Assembly: GCF_040719375.1 (NCBI RefSeq)
Contig: NZ_JBFDTP010000002.1
Location: forward strand, 2,108,001 to 2,172,000
Origin: Clostridium sp. AN503
Lineage (GTDB): Bacteria > Bacillota > Clostridia > Lachnospirales > Lachnospiraceae
DNA length: 64,000 bases
Direction: 5' to 3'
Part shown: positions 41,610 through 50,801 of the stretch, piece after piece
Position numbering within the stretch: the first letter of the stretch is position 1
Layout: every line of letters begins with the position of its first letter
Translations under genes and position numbers: made by a program
Notes under the pieces: model-generated
The model's database searches: none
What the model saw: the letters and a program-made list of their open reading frames with translations, nothing else
What the model was told of the DNA's origin: nothing

Positions 41610-42545
41610 CTACGGTCTCTGGCCCGGCGGCTGATCTGACTGCTCCGCCAGGATATTGGATATCTTCTGTATCATCTCGTCTTCCTTCAGCCGGAATTTG
41701 ATCTCCACCCGGCGGGACGCTTCCATGTCCACATCCAGGGACGGATTCAAATAGATCGGATTGCTGAAGGATCTGCCGTTGACTGTCATCAGCTTCTGGA
41801 GCTGGGCGATCTTATCTCCGCTCAGCCCATTCTCCGGATCCATGCAGAACTGCGCCACGGCGCTGGCCCGCTCATAGGAGAGTACCATATTGCTCTGGTA
41901 GCTTCCGATGGTGTCCGTATGCCCTTCTATGATGATCTCCGCCACATAATTCCGGTAGCTGTCCTGCAGGAGCACGCCCAGATACATGGGGATGATCCCT
42001 TTTAAGGTATTCTTGCTGCTGTCTGTCAGCGTTGAGCTGTTGTACTCAAACAGCACGTCCGAGGAAAAGGTGATGGAACCAGTCTGTGGATCCACCTTCA
42101 TGCTGGAATTGTTGAACTTGGCCTGAAGCTCCCCGATGATATCTGTCCGTATCCCCACAATATCCTGCAGCTCGCTTTTGGTGGCTGCAAGCTCTTCCCT
42201 GGCACTGTCGATCTCCGCATAGGCGGCGTCCAGCTCCTCCTGGGTCATAGCCGCTTTGTTGGACTCCTCCTTAAGCTTCTGCAAAGATGCCGCCAGATCC
42301 TTGTTGGACTTCTCGATCTCCAGCCGGTAGTTCTCCAGATTTATCCGGGCCTGTTCCAGATTCTCCTGAGCCACATTGAGATCCTGCTCGGTCCGCTCCA
42401 GGTCCGTCGTCTTTTGTCTGTAGATGGCAAGCGTGATGGCTATGATCAGGATAAAGATCAAAAGCAGCGCAGCCATCATATCCGAGTAGGACTGCCAAAA
42501 GCTGTGTTCCGTAAACGCTGCCCGTTCTCTCTGTTTATTCTTCAT
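41610..42545 (-). CDS. OmpA/MotB-like stator protein (ZorB-like)
   Basis: A 311-residue protein with one membrane helix (about residues 20-42). The Asp in SYSDMMAALLLIF is the place of the ion-carrying Asp of MotB. A coiled coil (about 45-125) leads to a C-terminal OmpA-type peptidoglycan-binding domain (about 160-285; IEGHTDTIGSYQSNMVLSYERA is the family core). It lies 31 bases after a MotA-like gene. Together they should form an ion-driven stator across the membrane. No flagellar gene is near, and TonB partners do not exist in Gram-positive cells, so the role is open. Confidence 0.85.
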   Translation of the reverse strand: MKNKQRERAAFTEHSFWQSYSDMMAALLLIFILIIAITLAIYRQKTTDLERTEQDLNVAQENLEQARINLENYRLEIEKSNKDLAASLQKLKEESNKAAMTQEELDAAYAEIDSAREELAATKSELQDIVGIRTDIIGELQAKFNNSSMKVDPQTGSITFSSDVLFEYNSSTLTDSSKNTLKGIIPMYLGVLLQDSYRNYVAEIIIEGHTDTIGSYQSNMVLSYERASAVAQFCMDPENGLSGDKIAQLQKLMTVNGRSFSNPIYLNPSLDVDMEASRRVEIKFRLKEDEMIQKISNILAEQSDQPPGQRP

Positions 42546-42576
42546 ACTGTACCTCTCTTCCGCAAAATGCTCACGC

Positions 42577-43737
42577 TTACCTTCGCTCCAGCGACTTCAT
42601 CTGCTGAAAGGTATACAGTTGGCTTCCGATCTCCTGATCCAGATTCCTGCAGGTGTCAGCCAGGATCTTCCGCTGCGTCTCCAGTTCCCTGGCAAACTCG
42701 TCCTGCCTGGAACTGATCTGCCCAAACGCATCCAGGATCGCCCGGTTGGCCGCCAGAAGTTCCCTGGCTGTCATCTCCATCTCACGGCAGTTCTCCGCGC
42801 CGGTCTGCTGGGACTCTGCCACGCTGTTCAAGGTCCAGCCCAGCTTCTCAAAATCAGCGCCCATGGTTTTCGTCAGTTCTTCCGTAAACTGTCTCACCAT
42901 CTGCTCCACGCCCTGGGTATGCTCTGCCGCCCTGCCCTTCAAAAGCTCCACCACAGACTTCATGGCATTTGCCATGTTGGCCTGGTAGACCAGCATAACG
43001 GCGCTGTTCTCATCGGTGGTGGACACCTGCGGCATCACACATTCCCGGAATACCATCTGGAAATGGGACAACTTCTCATAGGCATCCGCCATGACCGCCC
43101 GGTAGGCCACATTGAAGATCAGAGAAAAGAAGATGCCGTACACTGAGGTATGGAACGCCACCTTCATGCCCTCCAAAAGAGGCCCCACATTGTCTGAGAT
43201 CGTATAGATATCGTTCCCATTAAAGGAGTTTAATCCCAGGGAAAGGCCGATAAAGGTACCGAGGATACCAAGACCTGTCAGTGTCCCGGCAATGCTCCCG
43301 TTAAAATGGGTCATCCCAATCTCGTCCAGCAGGTCCTCATTTATGTACTCGTCCAGGTCGCAGGTGTTGGTCATGCGGTGCCCCTTCTCATATCCCTTCA
43401 GGCGGGTCCTGTACCTGTCAAAGGCCTCCTCCAGAAGTGGATTGTCAAACACCTTCTTCCTGTCGCGGTACTCCTCCCACAGGCAGCCGCCTTTGATGGA
43501 ATACTCCTTCTGCATCAGTTCTCCGGCCTTTGCCAGCACGTCGGTGCAGGAATTCAGCCTTCCGAAGCTGATAAAGGATATCACAAACAGAACGCCGATG
43601 ATCAGCAGGAATACCACATTGATCAGCACATTGCTCCAGGACAGCACCTTCCCCGTAAACACTCCGTTGATATACAGAATAAATCCTACCATAACAAAAT
43701 ACAGTCCAAAAAGAACATAATACAGCTTATTTTTCAT
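42577..43737 (-). CDS. MotA/TolQ/ExbB-like channel protein with long tail (ZorA-like)
   Basis: A 386-residue protein with four predicted membrane segments (about residues 5-25, 33-60, 150-178, 200-225; the MotA core is GTLTGLGILGTFIGLSLGL) and a cytoplasmic helical tail of about 150 residues (about 240-386). A MotA-like channel with a long tail followed by a MotB/OmpA gene is the ZorA-ZorB layout of Zorya defence systems. The effectors ZorC/ZorD/ZorE are absent, and similar orphan pairs occur in Lachnospiraceae, so defence is not claimed. ATG 43737 has a GGAG site; earlier in-frame Met codons are less likely. Confidence 0.8.
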   Translation of the reverse strand: MKNKLYYVLFGLYFVMVGFILYINGVFTGKVLSWSNVLINVVFLLIIGVLFVISFISFGRLNSCTDVLAKAGELMQKEYSIKGGCLWEEYRDRKKVFDNPLLEEAFDRYRTRLKGYEKGHRMTNTCDLDEYINEDLLDEIGMTHFNGSIAGTLTGLGILGTFIGLSLGLNSFNGNDIYTISDNVGPLLEGMKVAFHTSVYGIFFSLIFNVAYRAVMADAYEKLSHFQMVFRECVMPQVSTTDENSAVMLVYQANMANAMKSVVELLKGRAAEHTQGVEQMVRQFTEELTKTMGADFEKLGWTLNSVAESQQTGAENCREMEMTARELLAANRAILDAFGQISSRQDEFARELETQRKILADTCRNLDQEIGSQLYTFQQMKSLERR

Positions 43738-43890
43738 CACCCACTCCATTTCTGCGCACTCTGCGGCTTTGGAAACGACTGCCTGCACCGCGCCTCATTT
43801 CTACATTTTCTGTCATAGTATTACACTATCACAAAATGCCGTCTATCACAATATGGTTGGGAAATCTTAAGCAAAATGTAATGAGCTGAT

Positions 43891-44664
43891 TTACGTCCGA
43901 TAGCGCTGTTGGGACAGACCTGCAAGATACCTCCCGGCTGCGGCGCCCGCCTCTGCCCCAATCAGATTATAGCCCTCCTGCTTATAGTGGTAAAGATCCT
44001 TCATAAGCCCCATCTCCCTCAAGTTTTTAAACCCACGGGACACCATCACCACCTGCGAAATCTCCTCCGCCAGTTCTTCCTGGGCTTCCTGCACAGGCTC
44101 ATAGAGCTGTGGTTCATCCCTCTGGTCTCCGATCCGAATCAAAAAAATCTGCTGAACCCCAAACTCAAGCCAGGACCGGAAAAACAACGCTGTGTTCTTT
44201 TTATATTCCGCCGCCGTCATTTCCTGGTCCCCATCCGTACATCCCTGACACCATGCCATACTCACTGACCGTACAGGATATCCATTCCCTGAAAGCCAGC
44301 TTTCAGCTCTCTCACAGCGTTCAGCCGCATCCAGCCAGAAAGGTGTCCCCGGCATCCACTGCAGGATACTGGAGCCGCCCTTTGAGCAGGACACTCCAAC
44401 CACCGGCACACGCGTTTTCTTATAACATGCATTGATAAAAGAAGACACCATGGAGCCGGTCTTCATCCCCGGTTCCCATACGCCTGCCGGGTTATTTTCC
44501 TCAGCTCCGAACGGTTCCGACACCGGCATAAGCCGGTCCGGTGCACTGACCGCCCGGTACTCATACCCGACGCCCTCTTTCACAGGCGGCGCAAGCGAAA
44601 GATCGTCCCCCCTCCCTGCCATATTGCTCTGGCCCATAAAAAGGATCAGGTCCACCATTTTCAT
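43891..44664 (-). CDS. SGNH-type sialate O-acetylesterase-like carbohydrate esterase
   Basis: A 257-residue protein of the SASA/DUF303 esterase group. The nucleophile motif FMGQSNMAGRG (about residues 9-19) and VGVSCSKGGSSI (about 97) are clear. No signal peptide is present, so it should act on imported acetylated sugars. The Asp-x-x-His pair at the C-terminus is probably DLYHYKQEGYNLIG (about 222-235). It lies next to xylulokinase but is separated by 125 bases, so co-transcription is uncertain. Confidence 0.82.
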   Translation of the reverse strand: MKMVDLILFMGQSNMAGRGDDLSLAPPVKEGVGYEYRAVSAPDRLMPVSEPFGAEENNPAGVWEPGMKTGSMVSSFINACYKKTRVPVVGVSCSKGGSSILQWMPGTPFWLDAAERCERAESWLSGNGYPVRSVSMAWCQGCTDGDQEMTAAEYKKNTALFFRSWLEFGVQQIFLIRIGDQRDEPQLYEPVQEAQEELAEEISQVVMVSRGFKNLREMGLMKDLYHYKQEGYNLIGAEAGAAAGRYLAGLSQQRYRT

Positions 44665-44789
44665 TCCTTCTTACCTCCACTGTCTAATGATACGTTTAAA
44701 CTATACCATATGGGACATCAAAAAAACAACCCTGTGCGGAGCAGATGGATCATGGCTGCTGTTACAATTCATTTAACCTATACCAGGAC

Positions 44790-46310
44790 TCACAGCTTTG
44801 CCAGCTCCCGGTAACTGTCCCTGAGCGCCAGATACAGCCCGTCATACAGGCGGTGATATGCTTCATACCGCTCTGCATCTCCGGACGGGACGGTGCTCTC
44901 TGCCGCCGTGACCAGCCGCTCGCAGGCCGCCGGCACGGATTCGTATATCCCGCAGCCGACTCCGGCCAGGATCGCAACGCCCAGAGCCGGCCCTTCGGTC
45001 TGTTCCACGGTCTTCACTCCGCAGCGGTACAGATCCGCCAGCATCTGCCTCCAGACAGGGCTTCTGCCTCCCCCTCCGCAGGCCATCATCTCGTCCACCT
45101 GGATTCCCATCTCCTTCAGGATCTCATTGCAGTCGCAGAGCGAATAGGAGACGCCCTCCATCACGGCGCGCAGCAGATGTGCTTTGGTATGGATCGCGGA
45201 CAAGCCGAAAAAGACGCCCCGGCAGTCCGGATCCAGGTGCGGAGTCCGCTCTCCCATCAGATAAGGCAGATAGACCAGCCGGTCGCTTCCCGCAGGAACC
45301 TCTGCGATATCCCGGTTGATGAGATCGTAAACGTCCACTCCCAGGCCCCTGGCCTGTTCCGTATAATCCTCACAGAAATTGTCCTTAAACCACTTTAAGG
45401 ACAGGCCCGCCGCCTGAGTCACTCCCATCACATGAAAGGCTCCCGGAACAGCACAGCAGCAGGTGTGGACACGTCCCTTCGGGTCGATCGTCACCCGGTC
45501 GCTGTGGGCAAACACTACCCCGGAGGTCCCGATGGTGGTAAACGCCGTCCCGTCCTTCACTACACCGGTACCCACCGCCGCAGCCGCGTTGTCCCCGGCT
45601 CCGCCGACCACCTTTGTGGCTTCCGACAGGCCAGTCTTTTCCGCAATCTCTGGAAGAACCGTACCGGTGACCTCGCAGGATTCATAAACCCGGCCCAAGA
45701 GAGCCGGATCGATCTCCAGCCTCTCAAGCACCTCCTGGGACCAGCGCCGGTTCGGGACATCCAGAAGCTGCATTCCGCTGGCGTCAGACACCTCCGTCGC
45801 AAAGTCTCCAGTCAGAATATAGCGGATATAGTCCTTGGGCAGAAGGATATGCCGGCACCGCCCATAGCATTCCGGCTCATTTTTCTTCACCCACAGGATC
45901 TTTGCCGCCGTCCATCCCGTCAGGGGCGGGTTGGCTGTGATCTCGATCCAGCGCTCTTTTGGCAGGATGCGCAGCATATCCTCCACCTCCCGCCCGGTTC
46001 TCTGGTCGCACCAGATGATGGACGGGCGGATAACCTCTCCCGCTTCATCCAGCATCACAAGACCGTGCATCTGACCGGAGATCCCGATCCCCTTGATCTC
46101 CTCCGCCGGGACCGCCGCCTCCTCCACCACCCGCTTTAAGGTGGCAAGGACCGCGTCCCGCCAGTCCTCCGGCCGCTGCTCCGCCCAGCCGTTGTGCGGC
46201 TGATACAGGGGGTATTCCTGTGAGGCCGAAGCTGTAACATGCCCTTCCTCGTCAAAGAGGACCGTCTTGGTCGCAGACGTCCCCACATCAATTCCAATAA
46301 GATATCTCAT
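44790..46310 (-). CDS. xylB: Xylulokinase
   Basis: A 506-residue FGGY carbohydrate kinase. The N-terminal ATPase motif is GIDVGTSATKTVLFD, the xylulose-binding GISGQMHGLVMLD is near residue 75, IIWCDQRTG near 98, and the second ATPase half holds VGGAGDNAAAAVGTG (about 233) and GGGGRSPVWRQM (about 403). It phosphorylates D-xylulose for the pentose phosphate pathway. The sugar importer directly upstream has decayed to a scar, so xylose must enter by another route if the gene is still used. Confidence 0.92.
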   Translation of the reverse strand: MRYLIGIDVGTSATKTVLFDEEGHVTASASQEYPLYQPHNGWAEQRPEDWRDAVLATLKRVVEEAAVPAEEIKGIGISGQMHGLVMLDEAGEVIRPSIIWCDQRTGREVEDMLRILPKERWIEITANPPLTGWTAAKILWVKKNEPECYGRCRHILLPKDYIRYILTGDFATEVSDASGMQLLDVPNRRWSQEVLERLEIDPALLGRVYESCEVTGTVLPEIAEKTGLSEATKVVGGAGDNAAAAVGTGVVKDGTAFTTIGTSGVVFAHSDRVTIDPKGRVHTCCCAVPGAFHVMGVTQAAGLSLKWFKDNFCEDYTEQARGLGVDVYDLINRDIAEVPAGSDRLVYLPYLMGERTPHLDPDCRGVFFGLSAIHTKAHLLRAVMEGVSYSLCDCNEILKEMGIQVDEMMACGGGGRSPVWRQMLADLYRCGVKTVEQTEGPALGVAILAGVGCGIYESVPAACERLVTAAESTVPSGDAERYEAYHRLYDGLYLALRDSYRELAKL

Positions 46311-46323
46311 CCTGCCACTCCTT

Positions 46324-46790
46324 TTATTTCGCTATAAACGATTTTCTCTTGCTCACCACGTCAAAGATAACCGCCGCCAGAAGAACGCCGCACTTTACCA
46401 TCTTCTGCAGGTTCTGATCCACGCCCATGATGCTCATGCCCAGGTTCAGTACGCCAGGAAATACACCCGGTTGGTATTGATTCCGGACAGCTTTGCAGGG
46501 TACCTCTTCGCCCGTTTCTGCTTTCTCCCATACATTACCACAAAAATATAAACCAGACAAGCCAGCATCCCTGCCAGGCTCCCACCAGCGCCCCGCTCTC
46601 TATCATCATCTTACCGCCGATGGTTCCCGCAAAGTAGACGACGGAACCGACGGAAAGGTCGATGTTGCCTGTTTACCTGCAATGATGGTATCCATCCGGT
46701 TCTGAAACTTTTCAAAATCCCAGTTTACCGCTGTCGATGTATGGCTGAAGAACGTCCATGGCTCCGCCGAAGAAGAAATATCAGAAATGA
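46324..46790 (-). pseudogene. Deletion scar of a sugar ABC importer (binding protein fused to permease remnants)
   Basis: The minus strand holds pieces of two or more genes. Around 46670-46760 (frame-shifted) are LQPYIDSGKL and WDFEKFQNRMDTIIAG, which look like the C-terminal end of a xylose/ribose-type sugar-binding protein. From 46663 downward are IDLSVGSVVYFAGTIGGK, then in another frame LVYIFVVMYGRKQKRAKRY and GINTNRVYFLAY, then LNLGMSIMGVDQNLQK with a C-terminal VIFDVVSKRK: the start, middle and end of an RbsC/XylH-type permease. The ATPase gene that normally lies between is gone. At least three breaks are present, so it is not functional. It lies next to xylB, which fits a former xylose importer. 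Confidence 0.75.
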
Positions 46791-46812
46791 AAAGCTGTGT
46801 AAATGTATAAGT

Positions 46813-46851
46813 AAAACAGCAGCAAGCGCCCAGTTTCTGAGCACCTGCTGC
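46813..46851 (-). terminator. Terminator after purD
   Basis: Minus-strand GCAGCAGGTGC and GCGCTTGCTGC (46819-46829 and 46841-46851) pair with two mismatches, followed by a short T run, about 50 bases after the purD stop. Confidence 0.6.
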
Positions 46852-46898
46852 CATACAATTCTATTCTCATAGTTTATCCATGCTGGCACAATCTGGTA

Positions 46899-48182
46899 TT
46901 ACTTAGCTGGCGCCTCATCAATCGCCTTCCCAATATCATGTCTCATATACTTATTCTCAAACTGCACCCACTCCGTCGCCTGATAAGCATTGGCGCGGGC
47001 CTCCTTCAAATCCTTCCCGGTTGCGGTCACGCCCAGCACCCGGCCTCCGTTTGTCACGATATCCCCGTCGGAATCGAATCTGCTCCCGGCGTGGAACACA
47101 TAGTAGCCGTCTTTGTCCTCAAATGCCTCGAGACCATTTATCTTAAAGCCCTTCTTGTAGTGTTCCGGGTAACCGTCCGACGCCAGCACCACGCACACTG
47201 CAGCGTTATCCTCAAACTCCAGCGCTACCTGGTCAAGGGTTCCGTCAATGCAGGCCTCGAATACGTCCACAATATCATTCTTCATCCGCGGCAGGACCAC
47301 CTGGGTCTCCGGGTCCCCGAACCGGGCGTTGTACTCCAGCACGCGCGGTCCCTTTGCAGTCAGCATCAGTCCAAAGAAGATGATCCCCTTAAACGCGCGG
47401 CCCTCCGCAGCCATGGCATCCACCGTCGCCTGGTAGATGTGCTCACGGCAGAACGCATCCACTTCCTCCGTATAGAACGGGCTGGGTGAAAAGGTTCCCA
47501 TGCCGCCGGTATTAAGGCCCTGGTCGCCGTCCTTCGCGCGCTTGTGATCCTGGGCAGAAGTCATGATCTTGATGGTCTTCCCGTCCACAAAGGACAGCAC
47601 GGACACTTCGCGTCCGGTCATAAATTCCTCAACCACGATCCGGTCTCCCGCAGTGCCGAACTGCTTGTCCAGCATCAGGGTCTTTACGCCCTCTTTTGCC
47701 TCTTCCCGGGTATTGCAGATCAACACCCCTTTCCCAAGAGCCAGGCCGTCCGCTTTCAATACGATCGGCATCTCCGCCGTCTCCAGATAGGCAAGCGCCG
47801 CATCCGCAGAGTCAAAGGTCTCATATGCCGCCGTGGGGATATTGTATTTCTTCATCAGATCCTTGGAAAATGCCTTGGAGCCCTCCAGGATCGCGGCTGC
47901 CTTCCTGGGGCCAAACACCCGCAGTCCGGCCGCCTCCAGCGCATCCACGGCTCCCGCCGCCAGCGGGTCATCTGGTCCTACAATGACCAGATCGATCCCC
48001 TGCGCTTTGGCAAACTCCGCCTGCTTGTCAAAATCCATCACCCCGATCTCCACACACTCCGCCACACCGGCAATCCCGGCATTCCCAGGAGCGCAGTAAA
48101 GCTTCTCCACCTTCGGGCTCTGGGCCGCCTTCCACGCGATCGCATGTTCTCTTCCTCCGCCGCCGATTATCAGTACTTTCAT
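46899..48182 (-). CDS. purD: Phosphoribosylamine-glycine ligase
   Basis: A 427-residue ATP-grasp enzyme of purine synthesis (GAR synthetase). The N-terminal phrase is VLIIGGGGREHAIAWK, with GPDDPLAAG near 75, a Lys-rich ATP site KADGLALGKGV near 143, and LEYNARFGDPETQ near 287. ATG 48182 has a GGAGGATAAACGG site; the frame reaches six codons further. It is the last gene of purE-purM-purN-purD. All motifs are intact. Confidence 0.95.
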   Translation of the reverse strand: MKVLIIGGGGREHAIAWKAAQSPKVEKLYCAPGNAGIAGVAECVEIGVMDFDKQAEFAKAQGIDLVIVGPDDPLAAGAVDALEAAGLRVFGPRKAAAILEGSKAFSKDLMKKYNIPTAAYETFDSADAALAYLETAEMPIVLKADGLALGKGVLICNTREEAKEGVKTLMLDKQFGTAGDRIVVEEFMTGREVSVLSFVDGKTIKIMTSAQDHKRAKDGDQGLNTGGMGTFSPSPFYTEEVDAFCREHIYQATVDAMAAEGRAFKGIIFFGLMLTAKGPRVLEYNARFGDPETQVVLPRMKNDIVDVFEACIDGTLDQVALEFEDNAAVCVVLASDGYPEHYKKGFKINGLEAFEDKDGYYVFHAGSRFDSDGDIVTNGGRVLGVTATGKDLKEARANAYQATEWVQFENKYMRHDIGKAIDEAPAK

Positions 48183-48281
48183 CCGTTTATCCTCCTTCAC
48201 CTGACTTCATTGTCCTCACTGCTGTCCCGCTTCTTTATACAGACCACAACAGACCGGGTTCTCACCGGTCTGTCGTATTGC

Positions 48282-48882
48282 TTATATGGTTACTTTTCCA
48301 TTGGCGATCATGTCGATGGCCTGGGGCAGGATCACCCACTCCGCCTGTTCCATAACCCTGCGCTGGCAGAACCTCCGGCGTATCGCCGTCCTTCACCTCC
48401 ACCGCTTTTTGAAGGATAATGGGACCGGTATCCATCCCGCCGTCCACGAAATGCACCGTCGCGCCGGTGATCTTGACGCCGCGGGCCAGGGCCGCCTCAT
48501 GCACCTTCAGCCCGTAATATCCCACGCCGCAGAAGGATGGGATCAGGGACGGATGGATATTGATGATACGGTTCTCATACCGGGCGATCATCTGCTCCGG
48601 GATCTTTACCAGGAATCCCGCCAGCACGATCAGATCCAGGGCCCGCTCATCCACAGCAGCCACCAGGGCCTCATTAAAGGCATCCCGGGTCTCAAAGCTC
48701 TTCGGAGACAGGCACAGTCCCTCGATCCCATGCTGCTTCGCCCGCTCCAGGGCATAGGCGCCGGGATTGTTGCTGATCACCACTTCAATCCTGGCATTGG
48801 TGACCGTTCCGGCATCTATGGCATCTAAAATCGCCTGAAGGTTGGTGCCCCCGCCGGACACCATCACACCGATCCTCAGCAT
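48282..48882 (-). pseudogene. purN: GAR formyltransferase with a one-base frameshift near the 3' end
   Basis: The N-terminal 170 residues are a normal PurN: VMVSGGGTNLQAILDAI, IVLAGFLVKIP, and NIHPSLIPSFCGVGYYG (Asn-x-His) and GATVHFVDGGMDTGP. At 48365-48366 an extra base shifts the frame after DTPEVL. Removing one of the two G (plus strand) restores QRRVMEQAEWVILPQAID and a stop at 48282-48284, giving 199 residues, the normal length. As read, the frame runs on to 48262 with an unrelated 40-residue tail. The C-terminal helix is not catalytic, so the product might keep some activity. An assembly error is possible. Confidence 0.85.
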
Positions 48883-49907
48883 AAAGTAACTCCTTTTTCT
48901 CCCGCCTCAATGGAGCCGACCACATACGGGGTATCCCCTGCCGACTTGATGGCTTCCATGGTCTTCTCCACATCAGCCGGATCCACCGCCACGATCATGC
49001 CAAGGCCCATGTTGTAGGTATTGTACATCATCTCCTCGGCAACGTCGCCTTTTTCCGCCAGCATCTTAAAGATGGCCGGGACCTCATAGCTGTCTTTTTT
49101 AACCACTGCCCGGGTTCCGTCCTTTAACATCCGCGGGATATTCTCATAGAAGCCGCCGCCGGTGATATGGCTGCACGCCTTCACCTTCACTCCTGCATTC
49201 CGGATCGCCTTCAATGCCTTTACATAGATTCTCGTGGGAGCCAGAAGCGCCTCGCCCAGGGTCGCCCCCAACTGATCATAATAAGTGTCCAGGCCTTCTT
49301 TCGTCAGCTCTTTTTCAAATACCTTGCGGACCAGGGAGAATCCGTTGGAGTGAACGCCGGTGGAAGCCATGCCGATCAGCACGTCCCCTGCCGTCAGATC
49401 CGCGCCGGTGATCATATCCTTCTTATCACATACGCCAACTGCAAATCCAGCCAGGTCGTAATCCTCCTCCGGCATCAGTCCCGGATGCTCCGCGGTCTCA
49501 CCGCCGATCAGCGCAGCCTCAGACTGGATGCAGCCCTCGGCAACCCCCTTGACGATATCCGCGATCTTTTCCGGTACATTCTTCCCGCAGGCGATGTAGT
49601 CCAGGAAAAATAACGGCTCTCCGCCTGCGCAGGCGATATCGTTCACACACATGGCTACCGCGTCAATACCGATCGTGTCATGCTTGTCCATGATGATCGC
49701 CAGCTTTACCTTGGTCCCACAGCCGTCAGTGCCGGATAAAAGGACCGGTTCCTCCATCTCTTTGATCTTCGACAGAGAAAAGGCTCCTGAAAATCCGCCC
49801 AGACCTCCCAGCACTTCTTCACGCATGGTCTTTTTTACATGCTCTTTCATCAGCTCTACAGACTTATATCCCGCCTCAATATCGACTCCGGCTTTCTTGT
49901 AATCCAT
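48876..49907 (-). CDS. purM: Phosphoribosylformylglycinamidine cyclo-ligase
   Basis: A 343-residue AIR synthetase. The N-terminus DYKKAGVDIEAGYKSVELMK, GTDGCGTKVKLA (about residue 59) and the GGETAEHPGLM motif (about 132) are typical, as is HITGGGFYENIPRM (about 245). It makes AIR from FGAM with ATP. It overlaps purN by seven bases, which shows operon structure. Confidence 0.95.
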   Translation of the reverse strand: MDYKKAGVDIEAGYKSVELMKEHVKKTMREEVLGGLGGFSGAFSLSKIKEMEEPVLLSGTDGCGTKVKLAIIMDKHDTIGIDAVAMCVNDIACAGGEPLFFLDYIACGKNVPEKIADIVKGVAEGCIQSEAALIGGETAEHPGLMPEEDYDLAGFAVGVCDKKDMITGADLTAGDVLIGMASTGVHSNGFSLVRKVFEKELTKEGLDTYYDQLGATLGEALLAPTRIYVKALKAIRNAGVKVKACSHITGGGFYENIPRMLKDGTRAVVKKDSYEVPAIFKMLAEKGDVAEEMMYNTYNMGLGMIVAVDPADVEKTMEAIKSAGDTPYVVGSIEAGEKGVTLC

Positions 49908-49995
49908 GATTTATCCTCCACTTTGTTCACTTATGACAACCGCGGCTCCCCGCGTTCCATGATCTGCTGTCCGTCTCTTAACCTGACGCCGGATC

Positions 49996-50511
49996 TTACT
50001 TCATCTGTGCCAGATACTCTTTATATCCAATGTTCTCAAGCTTCTCCGCCTTCTTCACCACGTCGCCCTTTAAAGACTCCCCGTAGGCTTTTACTTTCTC
50101 AAGCAGCGCATCATCGGAAGCAGCCAGGATCTTCGCCGCCAGGATTCCCGCATTGGCGCCGCCGTTGATCGCAACCGTGGCAACCGGAATGCCGGACGGC
50201 ATCTGCACGATGGAGTACAGAGAGTCCACACCGCCCAAATCGGAAGTCTTCATGGGGATTCCTACCACCGGCATCGGGAAGATCGCCGCACACATGCCCG
50301 GAAGATGGGCTGCCTTGCCCGCACCTGCAATGATGACCTTGATCCCCTTTCCTTCTGCCGCTTTTGCCCACTCAAAGAAAATATCAGGCTCCCGGTGCGC
50401 AGAGATGATCGTCATCTCATATTCGATCCCGAACTTGTCCAGGATCTCCGCTGCCTTTGCCATAACCGGCATATCTGAGTCGCTTCCCATTACAATTCCT
50501 ACTTTTGCCAT
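49996..50511 (-). CDS. purE: N5-carboxyaminoimidazole ribonucleotide mutase
   Basis: A 171-residue PurE. The active-site motifs are GSDSDMPVM (about residues 9-17), ISAHREPD (about 37-44) and AGKAAHLPGM (about 64-73). It moves the carboxylate in AIR carboxylation. It is the first gene of the pur cluster and has a clear promoter with a large dyad around the start point. The ATG has an AAAGGAGAG site. purK is not adjacent. Confidence 0.94.
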   Translation of the reverse strand: MAKVGIVMGSDSDMPVMAKAAEILDKFGIEYEMTIISAHREPDIFFEWAKAAEGKGIKVIIAGAGKAAHLPGMCAAIFPMPVVGIPMKTSDLGGVDSLYSIVQMPSGIPVATVAINGGANAGILAAKILAASDDALLEKVKAYGESLKGDVVKKAEKLENIGYKEYLAQMK

Positions 50512-50532
50512 TGTTCGCTCTCCTTTATCTTT

Positions 50533-50583
50533 TTATTAGATTTTCTAATAAGTAATTCTTATAAATAATCAGTTACTTATTAG
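50533..50583. promoter_or_regulatory. Overlapping dyads at the purE start site
   Basis: CTAATAAGTAA (50545-50555) and TTACTTATTAG (50573-50583) are perfect 11-base complements. TTATTAG (50533-50539) and CTAATAA (50545-50551) form a second dyad that shares one arm. One arm reaches the -10 element, so a DNA operator is more likely than an RNA switch. Confidence 0.5.
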
Positions 50584-50584
50584 T

Positions 50585-50613
50585 ATGATACTAGATTTTG
50601 CTGGCGCCGTCAA
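50585..50613 (-). promoter_or_regulatory. Sigma-A promoter of the purE operon
   Basis: Minus-strand TTGACG (50608-50613) and TATCAT (50585-50590) have a 17-base spacer. The rest of the 50512-50862 gap is AT-rich and holds only the dyads and a terminator. Confidence 0.7.
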
Positions 50614-50801
50614 TATTTTTATTACGTCTGCCTCTCTTATAAAAGGAAAATATGTTCCAATATTTCACAGCGTCATGGATCTCCAGCTTTTACATGTTAA
50701 ATACTGGAGCGGTTTGATATTTCTGATAGCCCCATTGTACCAAAAACAGTGAGAAATAGCCATAGCTCAGATCACGTTTGTAAAGAAACAAACAATTTAA
50801 C

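Noticed and set aside
41610..43737. A complete Zorya defence system
   Set aside because: Only ZorA/ZorB-like motor genes are present; neighbours are a cell-wall-binding protein and a carbohydrate esterase, with no helicase or nuclease gene.
42577..43737. Flagellar MotA
   Set aside because: The long helical tail and the absence of any flagellar gene in the window do not fit a flagellar stator.
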